Assembly: GCA_036375215.1 (NCBI GenBank)
Contig: DASUSH010000113.1
Coordinates: 1-8,450 of the forward strand
Reading direction: 5' to 3'
Length of the DNA: 8,450 nucleotides
Source: DASUSH01 sp036375215
GTDB lineage: Bacteria; Actinomycetota; Thermoleophilia; Solirubrobacterales; 70-9
The notes under the pieces were generated by a model, which had not been told where the DNA came from, did no database searches, and saw nothing but the letters and a program-made list of their open reading frames with translations. Both the position numbers and the translations under genes were made by a program. Shown one piece after another: positions 1-7,123 of this stretch. The first letter of the stretch is position 1. Every line of letters begins with the position of its first letter.

Positions 1-462
1 GCCGCCCGGGAACCGGCACGGCAGGTTCGGGATCGCGGCGAACCAGACGAGCGCGGCGACGGCGGCGAGCGCGACCACGGCGGCGATCCGGCGCCGGTTC
101 GTGAGCGAGAGGCGGAACCACAGCGCGCGCAGCCGGTGGCCGACGGCGACCAACGCCCGGCCGATCGCCTCGAGGCCGCGGCCGATTACGTAGAGGGCGT
201 CGCCGAGGAAGTAGCGCACCCGGCGCGCGGCGCCGCCGAGCCGCCCGCCGAGGGAGCCCGAGGAGTCCCGGCCCCCCTCGCCGGGGCCGCCCGTCGCGCC
301 TGCGGCCGCCGCGCTCGTCGCCTCGCCCTCCGCGTCGCGGCGGCGGCGGAAGGGGCGCCGGCGCGCCCGCTTCGGCCTCGAAGCGGCCTCGCTGCGCCGC
401 GAGCGAATCCGTTCGCGGATCCGCTCCCCGGACGGGAGCCGTGGACGAGGCAGCCTTGCCAC
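1..462 (-). CDS. Single-pass membrane protein with a long basic N-terminal tail (N-terminus only; DUF3352-like is a guess)
   Basis: The first 154 residues of a protein whose remainder lies beyond the left edge. I chose the GTG at 460-462 because it lies 7 nt after the der stop (470-472) and no ATG is present; there is only a weak GGGG-type ribosome site. Residues 1-45 are strongly basic (repeated R/K, including RRRPFRRRR), 46-78 are a low-complexity Gly/Ala/Ser linker, and 80-122 are amphipathic with Arg and aromatics (VRYFLGDALYVIGRG). Residues 126-144 are a clear hydrophobic membrane segment, followed by NLPCRFPGG. The positive-inside rule predicts a cytoplasmic tail and an extracytoplasmic C-terminal part. 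The segment just outside the membrane recalls DUF3352-type actinobacterial proteins, but that is recollection and the diagnostic domain is not visible. The function is unknown. It is probably co-transcribed with der. Confidence 0.7.
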   Translation of the reverse strand, partial: MARLPRPRLPSGERIRERIRSRRSEAASRPKRARRRPFRRRRDAEGEATSAAAAGATGGPGEGGRDSSGSLGGRLGGAARRVRYFLGDALYVIGRGLEAIGRALVAVGHRLRALWFRLSLTNRRRIAAVVALAAVAALVWFAAIPNLPCRFPGG

Positions 463-469
463 CCCAGCG

Positions 470-1807
470 TTATACCTGCGCCGCGGCTCCGGAGCGCCTG
501 CGCCCCTTGCGAGGCACGAAGTCGATCACGAGCGGGACGCCCTGCAGCTCGTAGCGCTCGCGCATCTGGTTCTCGAAGAAGTAGGCCCAGTCGCGGGTGA
601 CCAGGCGGCGGTCGTTGACCTGGACGGCGAAGCGCGGCGGCGCGGTCCCGATCTGGGCGGCGTAGAGCAGCCGCAGGCGCCGGCCGTTTCGCGACGGCGG
701 CGGACGGCGCGCGGTGACGGCGGCGACGAAGCGGTTGAGCTCGGGGGTCGGGATGCGCCCGGCGCGGGCGTCGGCGAGCCGCACCGCCTCTCGCAAGAGC
801 GTTTCGACGTTGCGCCCGGTCTTCGCCGAGGCCGCGACCACCCGGGGGCGGAGCCGGAGCCGCTTCTCGAGCCGCGCGCGCGCGTCCTCGAGGTCGGTCT
901 CGCCGATGTCCCACTTGTTGAGGGCGACGATCGTCGCGCAGCCCGAGCGCATCGCGAGCTCCGCGGCGCGGAGGTCGTCGGCGACGAGGCCCTCGGAGGA
1001 GTCGCAGACCACGATCGCGACGTCCGCGCGCTCCGCGGCCCGCTGGGTGCGGAGCTGCGCGTAGTAGTCGACGGACCCGCCGAGCCGGCTCCGGCGGCGC
1101 AGGCCGGCGGTGTCGATCAGCGTGATCGCGCGGCCCTCGAACTCGAGCTTCGTGTCGATCGCGTCGCGGGTCGTACCGGCCTCCTCGGAGACGATCACCC
1201 GATCGGCACCGAGGAAGCGGTTCACCATCGAGGACTTGCCGGCGTTTGGGCGGCCGACGACGGCGAGCTTGATCGCGTCATCGGCCCCGAGGGAGTCGAG
1301 GTCGAGGCCGCGGGCGATCGCCACGATCTCGTCGAGCAGGTCGCCGGTGCCGAGCCCGTGGGTGGCCGAGACCGGATGGGGCTCGCCGAGGCCGAGCGCG
1401 TGGAGCTCGGCGGCGAGCGGCTCGTCGGCGGGGTTGTCGACCTTGTTGGCGACGACCAGCACCGGCCGGTCGGAGCCGCGCAGCGTCGTGGCGAGCTCGG
1501 CGTCCCCGGGCCCGAGGCCGGAGCGGGCGTCGACCACGAAGAGGATCGCGTCGGCGTCGGCGATCGCCTCGCGGGCCTGGGCCTGGACGGCGCGCGAGAG
1601 CGAGTCGCCGGCGGCGAGGTCGACGCCGCCGGTGTCGACGAGCTCGAAGCGCACGCCGTTCCACTCCCCCTCGAGCGACTTGCGGTCGCGGGTCACCCCG
1701 GGCTCGGAGTGGACGACGGCCTCGCGCCCGCCGACCAGCCGGTTCACCAAGGTCGACTTGCCCGCGTTGGGGAAGCCGACGACGGCGATCTGCGGCAGGC
1801 GGCTCAC
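470..1807 (-). CDS. der: Ribosome assembly GTPase Der (EngA), two tandem G domains
   Basis: Essential double-GTPase that acts in maturation of the 50S ribosomal subunit in the cytoplasm. The 445 residues fit the family. First G domain: P-loop GFPNAGKS 11-18, switch PGVTRDR 36-42, DTGG 58-61, NKVD 121-124, SAT 147-149. Second G domain: GRPNAGKS 185-192, AGTTRD 210-215, DTAG 232-235, NKWD 297-300, SAK 327-329. Residues from about 350 form the KH-like C-terminal domain, ending in a basic tail (PRKGRRR). The usual GRPNVGKS is GFPNAGKS in domain 1, which keeps the Lys and Ser that contact phosphate and Mg. The start is GTG at 1805-1807, sharing GTGA with the cmk stop. No Shine-Dalgarno sequence is evident, so translation is probably coupled to cmk. 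The cmk-der pairing is common in Actinobacteria. Confidence 0.97.
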   Translation of the reverse strand: MSRLPQIAVVGFPNAGKSTLVNRLVGGREAVVHSEPGVTRDRKSLEGEWNGVRFELVDTGGVDLAAGDSLSRAVQAQAREAIADADAILFVVDARSGLGPGDAELATTLRGSDRPVLVVANKVDNPADEPLAAELHALGLGEPHPVSATHGLGTGDLLDEIVAIARGLDLDSLGADDAIKLAVVGRPNAGKSSMVNRFLGADRVIVSEEAGTTRDAIDTKLEFEGRAITLIDTAGLRRRSRLGGSVDYYAQLRTQRAAERADVAIVVCDSSEGLVADDLRAAELAMRSGCATIVALNKWDIGETDLEDARARLEKRLRLRPRVVAASAKTGRNVETLLREAVRLADARAGRIPTPELNRFVAAVTARRPPPSRNGRRLRLLYAAQIGTAPPRFAVQVNDRRLVTRDWAYFFENQMRERYELQGVPLVIDFVPRKGRRRSGAAAQV

Positions 1808-2442
1808 GCCAGGCCGCGCTCGCGGGCGAGCCGCGCGATCCAGGCGACGACGTCTTCGATCGCGAGGCCGGTGGTGTCGATCTCGACGGCGTCCTCGGCG
1901 GGGCGCAGGGCGCCGTGCTCACGCGCGCGGTCGCGCCCGTCGCGCGCCGCCTGCGCGGCCGCGACCGCCGCAGCCCGCTCGCCCGTGTCGGCGGCGCGGC
2001 GGCGGGCGCGCTCCTCCGGTGAGGCGTTCAGGAAGATCTTGAGGGGCGAGTCCGGGCTGACCACGGTGCCGATGTCGCGGCCCTCGGCGACGTAGCGGCC
2101 CGCCTCGATCAGCTCGCGCTGGCGCGCGACCATCGCCGCGCGGACCTGTGGGTGGACCGAGACCTCGGACGCCGCCGCGCTCACCTCGGGGGCGCGGATC
2201 GCCTCGCTGACGTCCTCGCCGTCGAGCTCGACGGTGCCGTCCTCGAGGGCGATCCCGAGCGTCCGCGCCACCTCGCCGAGCCGCTCACCGTCGCCGGTGT
2301 CGATCCCGTCGCGGATCGCGGCGAGCGCGAGCGACCGGTACATCGCCCCCGAATCCAGGTAGGTGAACGCGAGCTTCGCGGCCAGCCTGCGGGCGACCGT
2401 CGACTTGCCGGCCCCGGCGGGGCCGTCGATCGCGATCACCAT
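1804..2442 (-). CDS. cmk: (d)CMP kinase
   Basis: Cytidylate kinase, which phosphorylates CMP and dCMP with ATP in pyrimidine nucleotide salvage and supply. The 212 residues are slightly shorter than typical bacterial Cmk (about 220-230). Visible motifs are the P-loop GPAGAGKS 7-14, the nucleoside-monophosphate region YLDSGAMYR 28-36, VAEGRDIGTVV 118-128 (a Cmk hallmark with the substrate-contacting Arg and Asp), KIFLNASPEERARRR 135-149 and the C-terminal IDTTGL 188-193. The ATG at 2440-2442 gives a standard N-terminus (MVIAIDGPAG); AGGG lies about 7 nt upstream. It is the first gene of a minus-strand unit with der (4-nt overlap) and is divergent from the cupin gene, with 69 bp between the starts. 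A TATCTT hexamer (2473-2478) is a candidate -10 element. Confidence 0.96.
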   Translation of the reverse strand: MVIAIDGPAGAGKSTVARRLAAKLAFTYLDSGAMYRSLALAAIRDGIDTGDGERLGEVARTLGIALEDGTVELDGEDVSEAIRAPEVSAAASEVSVHPQVRAAMVARQRELIEAGRYVAEGRDIGTVVSPDSPLKIFLNASPEERARRRAADTGERAAAVAAAQAARDGRDRAREHGALRPAEDAVEIDTTGLAIEDVVAWIARLARERGLA

Positions 2443-2511
2443 CTGCGTGCCCTGGATTTGCCCATCGCGCTGAAGATAGAGTCACCCGGACCCCGACGAG
2501 AGGAGCTCTAG
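2443..2511. promoter_or_regulatory. Divergent cmk / cupin intergenic promoter region
   Basis: This is the 69-bp gap between two divergent genes, so promoters in both directions are expected. It contains an AT-rich patch (about 2471-2482) in otherwise GC-rich sequence. On the minus strand TATCTT (2473-2478) fits a -10 box 30 nt before the cmk ATG. On the plus strand TAGAGT (2477-2482) fits TANNNT before the cupin gene. The two boxes overlap, so the promoters may compete. No convincing -35 element was found for either; the boxes are inference. Confidence 0.35.
2499..2505 (+). promoter_or_regulatory. Strong ribosome binding site AGAGGAG deciding the TTG start of the cupin gene
   Basis: AGAGGAG ends 6 nt before the TTG at 2512-2514. 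This is the strongest Shine-Dalgarno sequence I noticed in the window. It supports TTG as the true start although no ATG is available in this frame near the N-terminus. Confidence 0.7.
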
Positions 2512-2841
2512 TTGCAGACCTGGGATATCGCCGGCTTGGACGTCGAGCCGCACAACCCCCTCGTAATCGACTCCCAGGAAGAGGGTCGCGCGATCGTGAT
2601 CCAGCTTTCGGCAGGCGAGTCGCTCCTGGAGCACCAGGTCCACGAGCGCGCCTGGCTCGTCGTCGTCGACGGCTCGATCGAGGTCTCCGAGCCCGGCGAG
2701 GAGCCGGTCACCGGCGACCACGGCTTCCTGGCCGAGTGGGACCCGGGCGAGCGCCACGAGGTGAAGGCGGTCTCGGACGCCCGCCTGCTCCTCCTGCTCA
2801 CGCCCTGGCCCGGCGAGGGCCACCCCTCGAACCCCGGCTAG
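2512..2841 (+). CDS. Small single-domain cupin protein
   Basis: A 109-residue protein that I assign to the cupin beta-barrel superfamily by pattern; the substrate is unknown. The core GESLLEHQVHERAWLVVVDG (35-54) resembles cupin motif 1, with His41 and His44, and GDHGFLAEWDPGERHEV (68-84) resembles motif 2, with Pro78, Gly79 and His82. The Glu expected a few residues after the second His is replaced by a Trp/Leu region, so metal binding may be altered or absent. The start is TTG behind a strong AGAGGAG. It is the only plus-strand gene in the window. It diverges from cmk and converges on aroA with 48 bp between the stops, so it is its own transcription unit and not part of the aromatic operon. 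A sensor, storage or small-molecule-binding role cannot be decided from sequence. Confidence 0.85.
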   Translation: MQTWDIAGLDVEPHNPLVIDSQEEGRAIVIQLSAGESLLEHQVHERAWLVVVDGSIEVSEPGEEPVTGDHGFLAEWDPGERHEVKAVSDARLLLLLTPWPGEGHPSNPG

Positions 2842-2852
2842 AGCGTTCGCGC

Positions 2853-2876
2853 AGCGCGCCCGGCATCGGCCGCGCT
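2853..2876. terminator. Hairpin between convergent cupin and aroA genes
   Basis: The arms AGCGCG (2853-2858) and CGCGCT (2871-2876) pair perfectly. After a C/C mismatch, CCG (2860-2862) pairs with CGG (2867-2869) around a GCAT loop. The hairpin lies 11 nt past the cupin stop and 13 nt past the aroA stop, so it could end transcription from both sides. Neither side has a T run, so it is not a canonical intrinsic terminator. Confidence 0.45.
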
Positions 2877-2889
2877 CGCTCGAGGCGTC

Positions 2890-4173
2890 CTACAGCAGCC
2901 CGGCCAGATCCCGCTCGAAGCCCGGGTAGCTGACCGCCGCGGCCTCCATGCCGCGGACCTCGGCGCCCTCGCGCGAGGCGAGGCCGGCGATCGCGCCGAG
3001 CATCGCGACGCGGTGGTCTCCGCCGGAGTCGATCGCGCCACCGCGCAGGCCGCCGGTGCCGCGGACGACGAAGCCGTCCTCGAGCTCCTCCGCGTCGCCA
3101 CCGAGCGCGTTCAGGACGCCGACCGTCGCGGCGATGCGGTCGGACTCCTTGTGGCGCAGCTCGGCGGCGTCGACGACGCGGGTATCGCCCTCGGCGAAGC
3201 AGGCGGCGAGGCCGACGAGCGGCAGCTCGTCGATCGCGCGGGGGACCTCCTCGCCGCGCACGAGCGTCGAGCGCAGCGGGCCGTGGCGCGCGACGACGTC
3301 GCCGGCGGGCTCGCCGCCGCTCGTGCCGCCCGGCTCGGCCTCGACGGCGGCGCCCATCCGCTCGAGGATCGGCAGCAGTCCGGTTCGGGTCTCGTTCAAG
3401 TTCACCCCGCGCAACCGGACCTCGCTGTCCCCGGCGAGGGTCGCGGCGACGATCCAGAACGCCGCCGAGGAGAAGTCGCCCGGCACGGCCACCTCGCCCA
3501 GCCGCAGTTCGCTCGCCGGCTCGATCGTCACCGCGGTGTCGGCGCGGTGCAGGCGAGCGCCCGCGGCGGCGAGCATGCGCTCGGAGTGGTCGCGGCTCGG
3601 GGAGGGCTCGATCACCGTCGTCTCGCCCTCGGCGAGGAGGCCGGCTAGCAGCAGGCATGACTTCACCTGGGCGCTCGCGACCGCGAGCCGGTGCTCGGTG
3701 CCGGTGAGCGCCGACCCGGTGACCCGCAGCGGCGGCAGGCGTGCCTCGCGGCACTCGACCGCGGCGCCCATCGCGCGGAGCGGGACGGCGATGCGGTCGA
3801 CGGGCCGGCGGCGGATCGAGTCGTCGCCGTCGAGCACCCACTCGCCCGCCCCCTGCCCCGCGAGCCAGCCGGGGAGGATCCGCAGGAGCGTGCCGGCGTT
3901 GCCGACGTCGATCTCGGCCGGGCGGGGACCCCGGAGGCCGACGCCGCCGATGCGAGCCTCGAGGCCGGCCTCGCCCGCGGCGATCGCCACCTCCGCCCCG
4001 ACCGCGGCGACCGCGGCGAGGGTCGAGCGCGTGTCGGCGGAGTCGAGGTAGCCCTCGACCCGGGTCTCCCCCTCCCCCATCGCCGCCAGGATCGCGGCGC
4101 GGTGCGAGATCGACTTGTCGGGCGGCGGCCGCAGCTCGCCGCGGAGGCGGGCCGCCGGGGCGAAGCGAGTCAC
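2890..4173 (-). CDS. aroA: 3-phosphoshikimate 1-carboxyvinyltransferase (EPSP synthase)
   Basis: Joins shikimate-3-phosphate and phosphoenolpyruvate to give EPSP, the sixth shikimate-pathway step, in the cytoplasm. It has 427 residues, normal for AroA. Motifs: DKSISHRA 19-26, SADTRSTL 45-52, GNAGTLLR 91-98, RRRPVDR 121-127, ASAQVKSCLLLAGL 166-179, SRDHSERML 193-201, PGDFSSAAF 231-239, IDELPL 314-319, ELRHKESDRI 338-347 and GDHRVAM 385-391. The pattern resembles Bacillus-type (class II) enzymes more than E. coli-type ones. The usual PGDKS reads PPPDKS here (16-21). The start is the GTG at 4171-4173, because the reading frame upstream is an antisense-like shadow inside tyrA while GTGA overlaps the tyrA stop. 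No Shine-Dalgarno is visible, which implies coupling to tyrA. The stop is TAG, facing the cupin gene. Confidence 0.96.
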   Translation of the reverse strand: MTRFAPAARLRGELRPPPDKSISHRAAILAAMGEGETRVEGYLDSADTRSTLAAVAAVGAEVAIAAGEAGLEARIGGVGLRGPRPAEIDVGNAGTLLRILPGWLAGQGAGEWVLDGDDSIRRRPVDRIAVPLRAMGAAVECREARLPPLRVTGSALTGTEHRLAVASAQVKSCLLLAGLLAEGETTVIEPSPSRDHSERMLAAAGARLHRADTAVTIEPASELRLGEVAVPGDFSSAAFWIVAATLAGDSEVRLRGVNLNETRTGLLPILERMGAAVEAEPGGTSGGEPAGDVVARHGPLRSTLVRGEEVPRAIDELPLVGLAACFAEGDTRVVDAAELRHKESDRIAATVGVLNALGGDAEELEDGFVVRGTGGLRGGAIDSGGDHRVAMLGAIAGLASREGAEVRGMEAAAVSYPGFERDLAGLL

Positions 4174-5261
4174 GACTCGGTGGCGAGCGTCACGGCGTGG
4201 CCGAGGCCGCGGACGATCCCGACCGCGCGCTCGGCCTCCTGGGCGCCGGCGATCCAGAGGGAGACCGCGCCGCTCGACATGTCGGAGGCCGGATAGAGGG
4301 CCATGTCCTCGATGTTGACCGCGGCGCGGCCGAGCGCGAGCGCGATCTCCGCGACCGTGCCCGGCCGGTTGTCGACGACGATCCGCAGCTCGGTGACCGG
4401 GCCGCCCGCGACGCCGGCGTCGAGCAGGCGGCGGCGATCCTCGCGGGCGCCGCGGTGCCAGGACTCGATCGCGGCCGGGTCGGCGGAACGCAGGAGGCCG
4501 GCGGCCTCGGTGAGGCGGACGACGACGGCGTCGATCTCGTCGGCGACCGCGTCGCGGTTGGCGACGAGGATGTCGCGCCACATCGCCGGGTTGGCGCCGG
4601 CGACCCGGGTGGTGTCGCGAAAGCTCGGCCCGATCTCGGGCATGCGCTCGCCGCCGTCCGCGAGCGAGTCCGCGGCCTGGGAGACGAGCACGTCGGCGAG
4701 CACGTGCGGGAGGTGGCTGACCGTCGCCATCACGCGGTCGTGGGTGGCGGCGTCGATCGCCTGCGGGCGGGCCCCGAGGTCGCCGATCGCCCGCTGGAGG
4801 CGGTCGTAGTGCACGCCGCTCGAGCCCTCCGTCGGCGTGAGGTACCAGCGCGCGCCCTCGAAGAGCTCGGCGCGGGCGTTCTCCACTCCCGAGGTCTCGG
4901 CGCCGGCGAGCGGGTGGCCGCCGATGAAGCGGTCGCCCCGCGGCCCGGCCGAGAGCTCGGCGACGAGCTCGCGCTTGGTCGAGCCCACGTCCGTGACCAC
5001 GGCCTCCGGCCCACTAGCCGCGAGCGCCTCGGCGGCGAGCGCGGGCAGGGCGCCGACCGGCGCCGCGCAGAAGACGACATCGGCGCCGGCGCAGGCCTCG
5101 CCCACCGACCCGGCGGCGGCGTCGAGCGCGCCGAGCTCGAGGCCGCGCTCGAGGTTCGCCGGCTCGGGGTCGAACCCGGCGACCTCGGCCTCGAGCCGCC
5201 GCCGCGCCGCCAGGCCGACCGAGCCGCCGATCAGCCCGACGCCAAGGACCGCAACCTTCAT
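4170..5261 (-). CDS. tyrA: Prephenate (or arogenate) dehydrogenase with C-terminal ACT domain
   Basis: NAD(P)-dependent oxidative decarboxylation of prephenate, or of arogenate, toward tyrosine. 363 residues. The N-terminal Rossmann fold has GVGLIGGS at 7-14 and an acidic Asp31 after the second strand, which favours NAD. DVGSTK 91-96 and GGHPLAGAETSG 114-125 carry the conserved catalytic His116. The dimerising helical part contains HDRVMATVSHLPH 174-186 and SFRDTTRVAGANP 213-225, with substrate-binding Arg residues. Residues from about 288 to 363 form an ACT domain (ELRIVVDNRPGTVAEIA, then NIEDM), which in related enzymes binds tyrosine for feedback inhibition. Substrate choice between prephenate and arogenate cannot be told from sequence. 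The ATG at 5259-5261 has GAGG about 7 nt upstream. It lies 46 nt after aroF and overlaps aroA by GTGA. Confidence 0.95.
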   Translation of the reverse strand: MKVAVLGVGLIGGSVGLAARRRLEAEVAGFDPEPANLERGLELGALDAAAGSVGEACAGADVVFCAAPVGALPALAAEALAASGPEAVVTDVGSTKRELVAELSAGPRGDRFIGGHPLAGAETSGVENARAELFEGARWYLTPTEGSSGVHYDRLQRAIGDLGARPQAIDAATHDRVMATVSHLPHVLADVLVSQAADSLADGGERMPEIGPSFRDTTRVAGANPAMWRDILVANRDAVADEIDAVVVRLTEAAGLLRSADPAAIESWHRGAREDRRRLLDAGVAGGPVTELRIVVDNRPGTVAEIALALGRAAVNIEDMALYPASDMSSGAVSLWIAGAQEAERAVGIVRGLGHAVTLATES

Positions 5262-5307
5262 CGTGGGCCTCGGCCGATCTGTCGTCCGACGTCCGGCGCG
5301 TGCCGAC

Positions 5308-6333
<1,026 letters not shown>

Positions 6334-6340
6334 CTCTTTG

Positions 6341-6345
6341 TCCCT
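6341..6345 (-). promoter_or_regulatory. aroF ribosome binding site AGGGA
   Basis: AGGGA lies 7 nt before the first ATG of the ATGATG doublet (6328-6333), favouring the first ATG. It lies downstream of the leader hairpins, so it could also be a target for structure-dependent translational control. Confidence 0.55.
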
Positions 6346-6382
6346 TCGTATAAGTCGCTGGAAATCCTACGTTTCTCGAGTT

Positions 6383-6502
6383 CCGCCCGGGTCAACCGGG
6401 TGTGGCCGAGAACGGCCCGTTGCCTGGGGCGTCCGGCGGGGGGTGCTTCTGCGTCTGGCGGCTTGAGGCAGCCGCGGGCCGGACGCCTAGGTAAATCGCC
6501 AG
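6383..6502 (-). ncRNA. Candidate transcription attenuator (leader RNA) of the aroF-tyrA-aroA operon
   Basis: On the minus-strand RNA, GGCGUCCGGC (6487-6478), starting on the last base of the leader stop codon, is perfectly complementary to GCCGGACGCC (6437-6428). Inside it, GCGGCU (6475-6470) pairs with AGCCGC (6463-6458). Competing pairings exist. The same 5' arm can pair with GCCAGACGC (6459-6451; 8 pairs and one mismatch). CUGGCG in the Tyr/Trp/Arg codons (6502-6497) pairs with CGCCAG (6460-6455). CCGCC (6439-6435) pairs with GGCGG (6387-6383). Two further hairpins follow: GGCCG-UUCU-CGGCC (6417-6404) and CCCGG-UUGAC-CCGGG (6400-6386). No U run follows any of them, so which one terminates, or whether control is translational, is undecided. 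The pairings are seen by eye; no folding energies were computed. Confidence 0.6.
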
Positions 6503-6579
6503 TAGTAAAAGAAGGAGCGCGCGACGAGGCCGGCGCCGGGGGCGCCGTGCGTCGAAGTCGAGTCGGTCGCGCGGTCCAT
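6487..6579 (-). CDS. Aromatic amino acid leader peptide (attenuator peptide) upstream of aroF
   Basis: A 30-codon open frame from ATG (6577-6579) to TAG (6487-6489), ending ARSFFYYWRFT. The last codons before the stop are TTC TTT TAC TAC TGG CGA TTT ACC: three Phe, two Tyr and one Trp within seven codons. They are AT-rich (9 G/C in the 24 bases 6490-6513) in a window where most codons end in G or C, so the run is unlikely to be chance. It lies 153 nt before aroF, the gateway to Phe, Tyr and Trp, and its stop codon abuts a 10-bp inverted repeat, which is the architecture of ribosome-mediated attenuation. There is no Shine-Dalgarno before the ATG, and a candidate promoter places the transcript start about 6 nt upstream, so it may be translated leaderless. 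A related arrangement (aroR before aroF) is known in Corynebacterium glutamicum. The residues before the aromatic run are unremarkable. Confidence 0.82.
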   Translation of the reverse strand: MDRATDSTSTHGAPGAGLVARSFFYYWRFT

Positions 6580-6591
6580 GAAGGTCGAAGC

Positions 6592-6620
6592 ATTGAAGCA
6601 GGTGACCGCAGTTTTCGCAA
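6592..6620 (-). promoter_or_regulatory. Candidate promoter for the aromatic leader and aroF operon
   Basis: On the minus strand TTGCGA (6620-6615) is followed after 17 nt by TTCAAT (6597-6592), preceded by TGC as in extended -10 promoters. Each hexamer matches the sigma-70-type consensus at 4 of 6 positions. A start about 7 nt downstream would be A6585, leaving only about 6 nt before the leader ATG. The elements are inference from consensus, and the position just past the upstream gene stop (6630) fits. Confidence 0.45.
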
Positions 6621-6629
6621 ACCGCGGCT

Positions 6630-7067
6630 CTAGCCGGCGGGGTCGAGGTCGACCCGGACGGTGAGCAGCTCGGTCTGCATCACCCGGACCGTCGCGGTGT
6701 TGATCCGCGTGATCGGATGCAGCGAGGCGATGTGGCGCAGCCGCTCGCGCGGGTCGTCGTCGGGCAGGACGCGCGCCGTCCCGGAGCGCCAGCCGCGCCG
6801 GGTGCGGATCCGGACGCGCGGGTTCGCCTCGATGTTCAGCACGTAGGCGGCCCGGCGGCCGTGCTCGGTGACGATCCAGAAGACGTCGCCGTCGAGCCCG
6901 TTGGTGACCGGCGTCGTCCGCGGCTCGCCCGACCGGCGCCCGGTCGTCTCCAGGATCGCGGTCCCCGGCGCCGGGATCCCGAGCCGGTAGAGCCCCTTGA
7001 CGACCGGGCTCGCCCCGTACTTGGCGAGGGCGCTGGCGACCCTCCGCTTGCGCTCGCGATCGGGCAT
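6630..7067 (-). CDS. DUF385 / Ddn-like F420(deazaflavin)-dependent oxidoreductase family protein
   Basis: 145 residues. The N-terminal stretch KGLYRLGIPAPGTAILETTGRRSGEPR (24-50) followed by TTPV (51-54), the beta-strand region DGDVFWIVTEHG (59-70) and AAYVLNIEANPRVRIRTRRGWRSGTARVL (73-101) match the small split-barrel nitroreductase/DUF385 group. That group in Actinobacteria uses reduced F420 to reduce varied substrates. Family placement is by motif; cofactor and substrate are inferred. The start is ATG 7065-7067, preceded by TTGGGG and 3 nt. The frame upstream of it is a shadow within the M23 gene. It follows that gene by 56 nt in the same direction and ends just before the aroF leader promoter. 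No link to aromatic biosynthesis is evident. The last residues (DLDPAG) run to a TAG stop. Confidence 0.83.
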   Translation of the reverse strand: MPDRERKRRVASALAKYGASPVVKGLYRLGIPAPGTAILETTGRRSGEPRTTPVTNGLDGDVFWIVTEHGRRAAYVLNIEANPRVRIRTRRGWRSGTARVLPDDDPRERLRHIASLHPITRINTATVRVMQTELLTVRVDLDPAG

Positions 7068-7123
7068 CGGCCCCAAGTGTCCCACCCGCGGCGCAAGTAC
7101 CTCGAACTGGTCCGCGGCGCGGC

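Noticed and set aside
186..914. A 242-codon minus-strand frame starting at 914 inside der and running into the membrane-protein frame
   Set aside because: Its upstream two-thirds are a shadow of der; only the part from the GTG at 462 looks like real protein.
4174..4581. Extending aroA upstream to an ATG at 4581
   Set aside because: The extra region is an Arg-rich shadow within tyrA; AroA homology begins right after the GTG at 4173.
5262..5307. A second attenuator or promoter between aroF and tyrA, with a GCCGGACG string resembling one leader arm
   Set aside because: Only 46 nt, no peptide, no matching partner arm and no terminator-like stem; the similarity is short enough to be chance.
6386..6400. 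TTGACC (6395-6390) as the -35 box of an internal aroF promoter with TAGGAT (6369-6364)
   Set aside because: The spacer is 20 nt, too long, and TTGACC lies in the loop and arm of a hairpin; the upstream promoter fits better.
7068..7123. A promoter between the M23 gene and the DUF385-like gene
   Set aside because: No hexamer pair with proper spacing was found; co-transcription is simpler.
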